Shown here in pieces: positions 7,410 to 10,562 of a stretch of DNA of 10,562 bases (its first letter is position 1; each line of letters starts with the position of its first letter). The translations under genes and the position numbers were made by a program. The DNA lies in the NCBI GenBank assembly GCA_902492185.1, contig CABUKY010000055.1:1-10562 (forward strand), in the 5' to 3' direction. Below the pieces are notes generated by a model. It was not told the origin of the DNA and did no database searches. It saw only the letters and a list, made by a program, of their open reading frames with translations. This DNA comes from an uncultured Collinsella sp. (lineage in GTDB: Bacteria > Actinomycetota > Coriobacteriia > Coriobacteriales > Coriobacteriaceae).

Positions 7410-7414
7410 AGGGG
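7410..7414 (+). promoter_or_regulatory. Ribosome binding site that decides the repressor start
   Basis: AGGGG lies 5 bases before the GTG at 7420. The upstream in-frame ATG at 7387 has no purine-rich site before it and falls inside the -10 hexamer, so the GTG is preferred. Confidence 0.5.
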
Positions 7415-7419
7415 TGCTC

Positions 7420-8400
7420 GTGGTAAAGATGAAAGATGTGGCCGAGCTGGCCGGCGTTTCGAGCGCCGCGGTCTCGCGCTATCTCAACGGTGGATATATC
7501 TCGGCGGACAAGGCCGAGCGCATTAAGCAGGCGATTGAGCTGACCGGATACGTGCGATCCAGCCAGGCTCGCGCGCTGCGCACCGGCTCCACCAAGCTCA
7601 TCGGCGTTATCGTGCCTAAGATCAACTCGGAATCTGTGAGCCGCATTACCGCCGGTATTGGCCAGGTGCTCGGTCGTCGTGGCTACCAGATGCTGCTTGC
7701 CAATACCGATAACGCGGCCGATCGCGAGCTCGAATACCTCGATTTATTCCAAAATCACCCGGTCGATGGCATTGTGCTGGTGGCAACCATGATCACCGAC
7801 GAGCACCGTCGCGCGATTGAGTCGTGCCGCGTGCCCATTGTGTTGATCGGCCAACATGTCGAGGGCGCGGCATGTGTCTATCACGACGATTACGAGGCTG
7901 CCTTTGAGCTGGGCCATGCGATTGCGGGCCGCGTGGACGGCAAGATCGCCTACATTGGAGTTACCGAGGAGGACCGCGCGGCCGGTTATGACCGCCGTCG
8001 CGGTATTGAGGCCGGCTTGCGCGCCGCGGGTAACCCGCTCGATGCCGCCTTGATTCGCCTGGGCTCGTTTACGCTCGACTCGGGCTATGGTGCGGCACGT
8101 GAGCTGCTTTCCGTCGCTCCCGATGTTTCGTTTATCGCTTGCGCGACCGACACCATGGCGGCGGGCGCGCTGCGTGCTATCGATGAGGTTCGCGGCTTGG
8201 GCGAGGGCATGCACCGCGTGAGCGGTTTTGGCGACAACGCGTTTTTGCGCGCGCTGACGGGCGGCATTCCTACCGTGCATTACGGCTACCTGACCAGCGG
8301 CGTCGAGGCGACCAATATGTTGCTCAACGCGCTCGATGGCGAGGAGGGGGAGAGCGGTCTAAAGTCGCTCAAGCTCGGCCATCAGCTTATGAATGTCTAG
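7420..8400 (+). CDS. scrR: LacI-family transcriptional repressor of the adjacent sucrose-type locus
   Basis: The 326-residue protein has the usual LacI length. From the chosen start, the helix-turn-helix is KDVAELAGVSSAAVSRYLN (residues 5-23), followed by the hinge-helix region with RALRTG (51-56) and a periplasmic-binding-protein-like sugar-sensing domain beginning LIGVIVP (60-66). It probably binds TGAAARCGATTWCA sites found at its own promoter and before the PTS gene, and is released by sucrose, fructose or a phosphate ester; the effector is inferred from the neighbours. The GTG at 7420 is chosen because of AGGGG at 7410-7414 and because the in-frame ATGs at 7387 and 7405 overlap the promoter and operator. 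ATG 7429 (three residues shorter) is possible. The symbol scrR rests on context only. Confidence 0.88.
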   Translation: MVKMKDVAELAGVSSAAVSRYLNGGYISADKAERIKQAIELTGYVRSSQARALRTGSTKLIGVIVPKINSESVSRITAGIGQVLGRRGYQMLLANTDNAADRELEYLDLFQNHPVDGIVLVATMITDEHRRAIESCRVPIVLIGQHVEGAACVYHDDYEAAFELGHAIAGRVDGKIAYIGVTEEDRAAGYDRRRGIEAGLRAAGNPLDAALIRLGSFTLDSGYGAARELLSVAPDVSFIACATDTMAAGALRAIDEVRGLGEGMHRVSGFGDNAFLRALTGGIPTVHYGYLTSGVEATNMLLNALDGEEGESGLKSLKLGHQLMNV

Positions 8401-8483
8401 GCCTTGGGCACGTCCGCCTGCCTCTGAGACCCCTGTTTTTGCTTCAAAACTACCTTTCGCCGGCTTTTTCCTACCGTTCACCC

Positions 8484-8489
8484 TACTAT
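8484..8489 (+). promoter_or_regulatory. Possible -10 element of the PTS gene promoter
   Basis: TACTAT matches the -10 consensus at four of six positions and touches the first operator (8489-8502), the same layout as at the repressor promoter. No convincing -35 is seen at 16-18 bases upstream, so the call is tentative. Confidence 0.3.
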
Positions 8490-8502
8490 GAAAACGATTA
8501 CA
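8489..8502. promoter_or_regulatory. LacI-family operator O1 upstream of the PTS gene
   Basis: TGAAAACGATTACA fits the cre/LacI-type consensus TGNAANCGNTNNCA. It is the first of two identical copies; identity extends to 16 bases (8489-8504 versus 8515-8530). It is probably bound by the repressor encoded just upstream. Confidence 0.65.
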
Positions 8503-8514
8503 GTCATATCAAAC

Positions 8515-8528
8515 TGAAAACGATTACA
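8515..8528. promoter_or_regulatory. LacI-family operator O2 upstream of the PTS gene
   Basis: This is the second identical TGAAAACGATTACA copy, starting 26 bases after the first. It lies 56 bases before the PTS start codon and so is probably in the 5' untranslated region. The paired sites suggest cooperative binding or a roadblock role. Confidence 0.65.
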
Positions 8529-8568
8529 GTGTATGTGTCAAAGATGGCCGGGTGCACATGCGCCCGTT

Positions 8569-8580
8569 GGAGGAAAGGGA
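8569..8580 (+). promoter_or_regulatory. Ribosome binding site that decides the PTS gene start
   Basis: A purine run GGAGGAAAGGGA lies 4-15 bases before the ATG at 8585. A more upstream in-frame ATG start region (8552-8560) has no such site and would add residues not expected before the EIIB domain. Confidence 0.6.
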
Positions 8581-8584
8581 AGTT

Positions 8585-9985
8585 ATGGACTACCGCAAAT
8601 CAGCCCAAGAGGTGCTCGACAACGTCGGTGGCGCCGACAACGTTGTTTCGGCCGCACACTGCGCCACGCGTCTTCGCCTGGTGATTGCCGATAATTCCAA
8701 GGTTAACAAGGAGGCCATCGAGAGTGTCGATGGCGCCAAGGGCGTCTTTGAGGCCCAGGGCCAGCTCCAGATTATTTTTGGCACTGGCACCGTCAACAAG
8801 GTCTACGAAGAGTTCATCGCGCTCAGCGGCGTCGAGGCTGCCACCAAGGCCGAGGTAAAGGAGGCTGCGGCTCAGCAGCAGAACATCTTTATGCGTGCCA
8901 TTAAGGTGCTCGGCGACGTCTTTGTTCCCATCATCCCCGCCATCGTGGCTTCGGGCCTGCTGCTGGGCATTATGAGCGCCCTCAACTTCATGGCCTCCAA
9001 CGGCTTTATCGCACTCGACACCAATAACTTTATTTATAAGATCGCCGACTTGGTCTCGGGCACGTCCTTTGGCATTCTGCAGATCCTGATCGGTTACTCC
9101 GCCGCTAAGGCCTTTGGCGCCAACCCGTACCTGGGTGCCGTCGTCGGCGGTGCGTTTATCAACTCCTCGCTGCAGAGCGCCTACACGGTTGCTTCCGAGG
9201 GCGTTCAGACCATGGTTACTGTTATTCCCGGTGTGTACAGCTTTGAGTGGGTCGGCTATCAGGGCCATGTGATCCCCATCGTTATCGCCTGCGCCATTCT
9301 GGCCTTCCTCGAGAAGCGCCTGCACAAGATCGTTCCCGAGATGTTCGATCTCTTTGTGACTCCGCTTGTCTCGGTGTTCGTGACCGTGCTCGTGACTCTC
9401 GTTGCCGTCGGCCCCATCTTTGTCTGGGCCGAGAACGCCATCCTCGGTCTGATCCAGACCCTGCTGACCCTGCCCTTCGGCATCGGTTCCTTTATCGTCG
9501 GCCTGTTCTATGCCCCCACGGTCGTTACCGGTATCCACCAGATGTACACCGCCATCGACCTGGGCCAGCTTGCCCAGTACGGCGTGACCTACTGGCTGCC
9601 CATCGCCAGTGCTGCCAACATCGCTCAGGGTGGCGCCGCACTCGCCGTTGCCTTTAAGACCCGCGATGCCAAGATCAAGGGTCTGGCGCTTCCTTCGGCC
9701 CTGTCCGCCTTCATGGGCATTACCGAGCCTGCCATCTTTGGTGTGAACCTGCGCTTCTTTAAGCCCTTCATCGCCGGCTGCATCGGCGGCGGTTGCGGTG
9801 CCCTGGTCTGCGCGCTCACTTCGCTGGCTGCCTCCGGCACGGGTGTTACGGGTATCTTCGGTATCCTGCTGTGCCTGGCCCAGCCCGTGCAGTACGCGAT
9901 CATGTTTGCGGTCGCCGCGCTGGTTTCCTTTGCCGTCTCGTTTGTCCTGTACAAGGACGAGCCCAAGGCTTCCGAGCAGGCCTAA
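8585..9985 (+). CDS. scrA: PTS sucrose-family EIIBC permease
   Basis: The 466-residue protein has an N-terminal EIIB domain (about 1-85) with the phosphorylated cysteine in SAAHCATRLRL (C26). A linker leads to a membrane EIIC domain of about 10 segments (about 105-460) with the family motif GITEPAIFGVN (G378-N388). It would import sucrose and phosphorylate it during transport to sucrose-6-phosphate. Sucrose is preferred over trehalose because a GH32 beta-fructosidase gene follows; related members carry trehalose or beta-glucosides. There is no EIIA domain at the C terminus (the protein ends in KDEPKASEQA), so phosphate must come from a separate Glc-type EIIA. The ATG at 8585 follows GGAGGAAAGGGA. 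Two operators upstream indicate repression by the LacI-family protein. Confidence 0.9.
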   Translation: MDYRKSAQEVLDNVGGADNVVSAAHCATRLRLVIADNSKVNKEAIESVDGAKGVFEAQGQLQIIFGTGTVNKVYEEFIALSGVEAATKAEVKEAAAQQQNIFMRAIKVLGDVFVPIIPAIVASGLLLGIMSALNFMASNGFIALDTNNFIYKIADLVSGTSFGILQILIGYSAAKAFGANPYLGAVVGGAFINSSLQSAYTVASEGVQTMVTVIPGVYSFEWVGYQGHVIPIVIACAILAFLEKRLHKIVPEMFDLFVTPLVSVFVTVLVTLVAVGPIFVWAENAILGLIQTLLTLPFGIGSFIVGLFYAPTVVTGIHQMYTAIDLGQLAQYGVTYWLPIASAANIAQGGAALAVAFKTRDAKIKGLALPSALSAFMGITEPAIFGVNLRFFKPFIAGCIGGGCGALVCALTSLAASGTGVTGIFGILLCLAQPVQYAIMFAVAALVSFAVSFVLYKDEPKASEQA

Positions 9986-10005
9986 GAGCTTTTGATTGAG
10001 GGGAT

Positions 10006-10030
10006 GCCCGCGGGTTGTATGCTCGCGGGC
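10006..10030 (+). terminator. Hairpin after the PTS gene, possible partial terminator
   Basis: GCCCGCG (10006-10012) and CGCGGGC (10024-10030) form a 7-bp GC stem with an 11-base loop, 20 bases after the PTS stop. The following GTTTCCC is a poor T-run, so termination is likely partial, or the hairpin protects the upstream mRNA. Confidence 0.45.
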
Positions 10031-10043
10031 GTTTCCCGTATCT

Positions 10044-10062
10044 GGTGCCGATCTCTGGCGCC
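10044..10062 (+). terminator. Second weaker hairpin before the GH32 gene
   Basis: GGTGCC (10044-10049) and GGCGCC (10057-10062) pair over 6 bp with one G-U pair and a 7-base loop. The downstream TTGTTACTTT is T-rich. It may add to termination or attenuation between the PTS and GH32 genes; it could also be chance in GC-rich sequence. Confidence 0.28.
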
Positions 10063-10092
10063 TTGTTACTTTCGATCCGTTAGGACTTTGAT

Positions 10093-10562
10093 ATGTCTAA
10101 TGCACTTGGCCGCGACCTTGCAAAGCTGGTTGCCGCTGTTGACGCCGCCGCCTCTGAGTGCGGCCATGGCGCGTATGGCCAGCGCTTCCATATAATGCCG
10201 CCGGCGGGCTGGCTCAACGACCCCAACGGTCTTTGCCAGGCAGGCGGCGTGTTCCATGCCTATTTTCAGTATGCGCCGTTTGATGTCGAGGGTGGCGTTA
10301 AGGCCTGGGGCCATGCGACGAGCCGCGACCTTATGACGTGGGACTATGTTGGCGCTCCGTTGCTGCCCGACGAGCCGTTCGATTGCCACGGTGTGTATTC
10401 GGGCTCCGCGCTTGCCGAGGACGGTCTCATTCGCGTGCTCTATACGGGCAACGTTAAGCTTCCCGATGCGGACGGCACGTACGACTACGTCAATACCGGC
10501 CGCCGCGCCGATACTGTTTATGTCGAGAGCGTTGATGGCCTTGCCGGTCGGGAGTTCAGCCA
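10093..10562 (+). CDS. scrB: GH32 beta-fructosidase, probable sucrose-6-phosphate hydrolase (3' end outside window)
   Basis: The first 156 residues are visible and the frame is still open at the window end. The GH32 signature FHIMPPAGWLNDPNGL is complete: W40, N42, D43 (the catalytic nucleophile), P44, N45 and G46. Further family features are YFQYAP, KAWGHATSRDLMTW and GVYSGSAL. The RDP and EC motifs that hold the other catalytic acids lie beyond the window. No signal peptide is seen, so the enzyme is cytosolic and, behind a sucrose-type PTS gene, most likely splits sucrose-6-phosphate into glucose-6-phosphate and fructose; fructan or free sucrose hydrolysis is possible. The ATG at 10093 follows AGGA (10082-10085). 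It is 107 bases from the PTS gene with hairpins between, and no LacI operator was found in front of it. Confidence 0.92.
   Translation, partial: MSNALGRDLAKLVAAVDAAASECGHGAYGQRFHIMPPAGWLNDPNGLCQAGGVFHAYFQYAPFDVEGGVKAWGHATSRDLMTWDYVGAPLLPDEPFDCHGVYSGSALAEDGLIRVLYTGNVKLPDADGTYDYVNTGRRADTVYVESVDGLAGREFS

Noticed and set aside
6697..7419. Upstream in-frame extension of the repressor frame through the DUF4956 gene
   Set aside because: It overlaps a recognised gene in another frame and the intergenic region; the LacI helix-turn-helix begins only after 7420.
8401..8440. T-run TGTTTTTG at 8434-8441 after the repressor gene as an intrinsic terminator
   Set aside because: No stable stem directly precedes the T-run; only a 4-5 bp weak pairing further upstream is possible.
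8600..9538. Minus-strand open frame opposite the PTS gene
   Set aside because: It has low-complexity Asp/Gly/His-rich composition and no recognisable domain; it is a shadow of the EIIBC gene.
10063..10092. TTGTTA and TTTGAT as a separate promoter for the GH32 gene
   Set aside because: The -10 candidate touches the start codon and would leave the ribosome binding site outside the transcript.
1..10562. CRISPR array, tRNA/rRNA genes, insertion sequences or phage genes
   Set aside because: None seen: no regularly spaced repeats, tRNA-like folds or transposase/integrase motifs were recognised on either strand.

Overview
The window looks like a chromosome segment from a high-GC Gram-positive gut anaerobe of the Coriobacteriia, most likely Collinsella-like. 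This rests on GC-rich codon usage, purine-rich ribosome binding sites, tightly packed or overlapping genes, a Pel locus without outer-membrane components, and a sucrose PTS locus. The taxonomic call is an inference from gene content and base use; no rRNA or marker gene is present.

Left part (1-7180): six co-directional genes are joined by overlaps or 3-base gaps and are almost certainly one operon that begins upstream of the window. In order they are: the C-terminal part of a DUF2194/PelA-deacetylase-like protein; PelF (cytosolic glycosyltransferase); PelG (12-segment membrane flippase-like protein); an exported CotH-kinase-fold lipoprotein with a predicted beta-sandwich tail; a cytosolic VTC-type polyphosphate polymerase domain protein; and a DUF4956 multi-pass membrane protein. 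The first three form the core of a Gram-positive Pel-type exopolysaccharide machine. The last three (CotH-VTC-DUF4956) have no defined role in Pel synthesis. They are the best candidate here for an incompletely described system, perhaps polyphosphate or phosphate chemistry coupled to the exopolysaccharide.

Middle (7181-7419): an intergenic region holds a perfect 10-bp-stem hairpin just after the operon, a larger imperfect inverted repeat of about 100 bp, and then a promoter and operator for the next gene.

Right part (7420-10562): a sucrose-type utilisation locus. It has a LacI-family repressor, a PTS EIIBC transporter of the sucrose family without its own EIIA domain, and the N-terminal part of a GH32 beta-fructosidase (sucrose-6-phosphate hydrolase type) cut by the window end. 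Three copies of a palindromic LacI/cre-type operator (consensus TGAAARCGATTWCA) lie at the repressor's own promoter (one) and upstream of the PTS gene (two identical copies 26 bp apart). They suggest one autoregulated local circuit: the EIIBC imports and phosphorylates sucrose, the GH32 enzyme splits it in the cytosol, and the repressor senses the sugar or its phosphate. Two hairpins separate the PTS gene from the GH32 gene.
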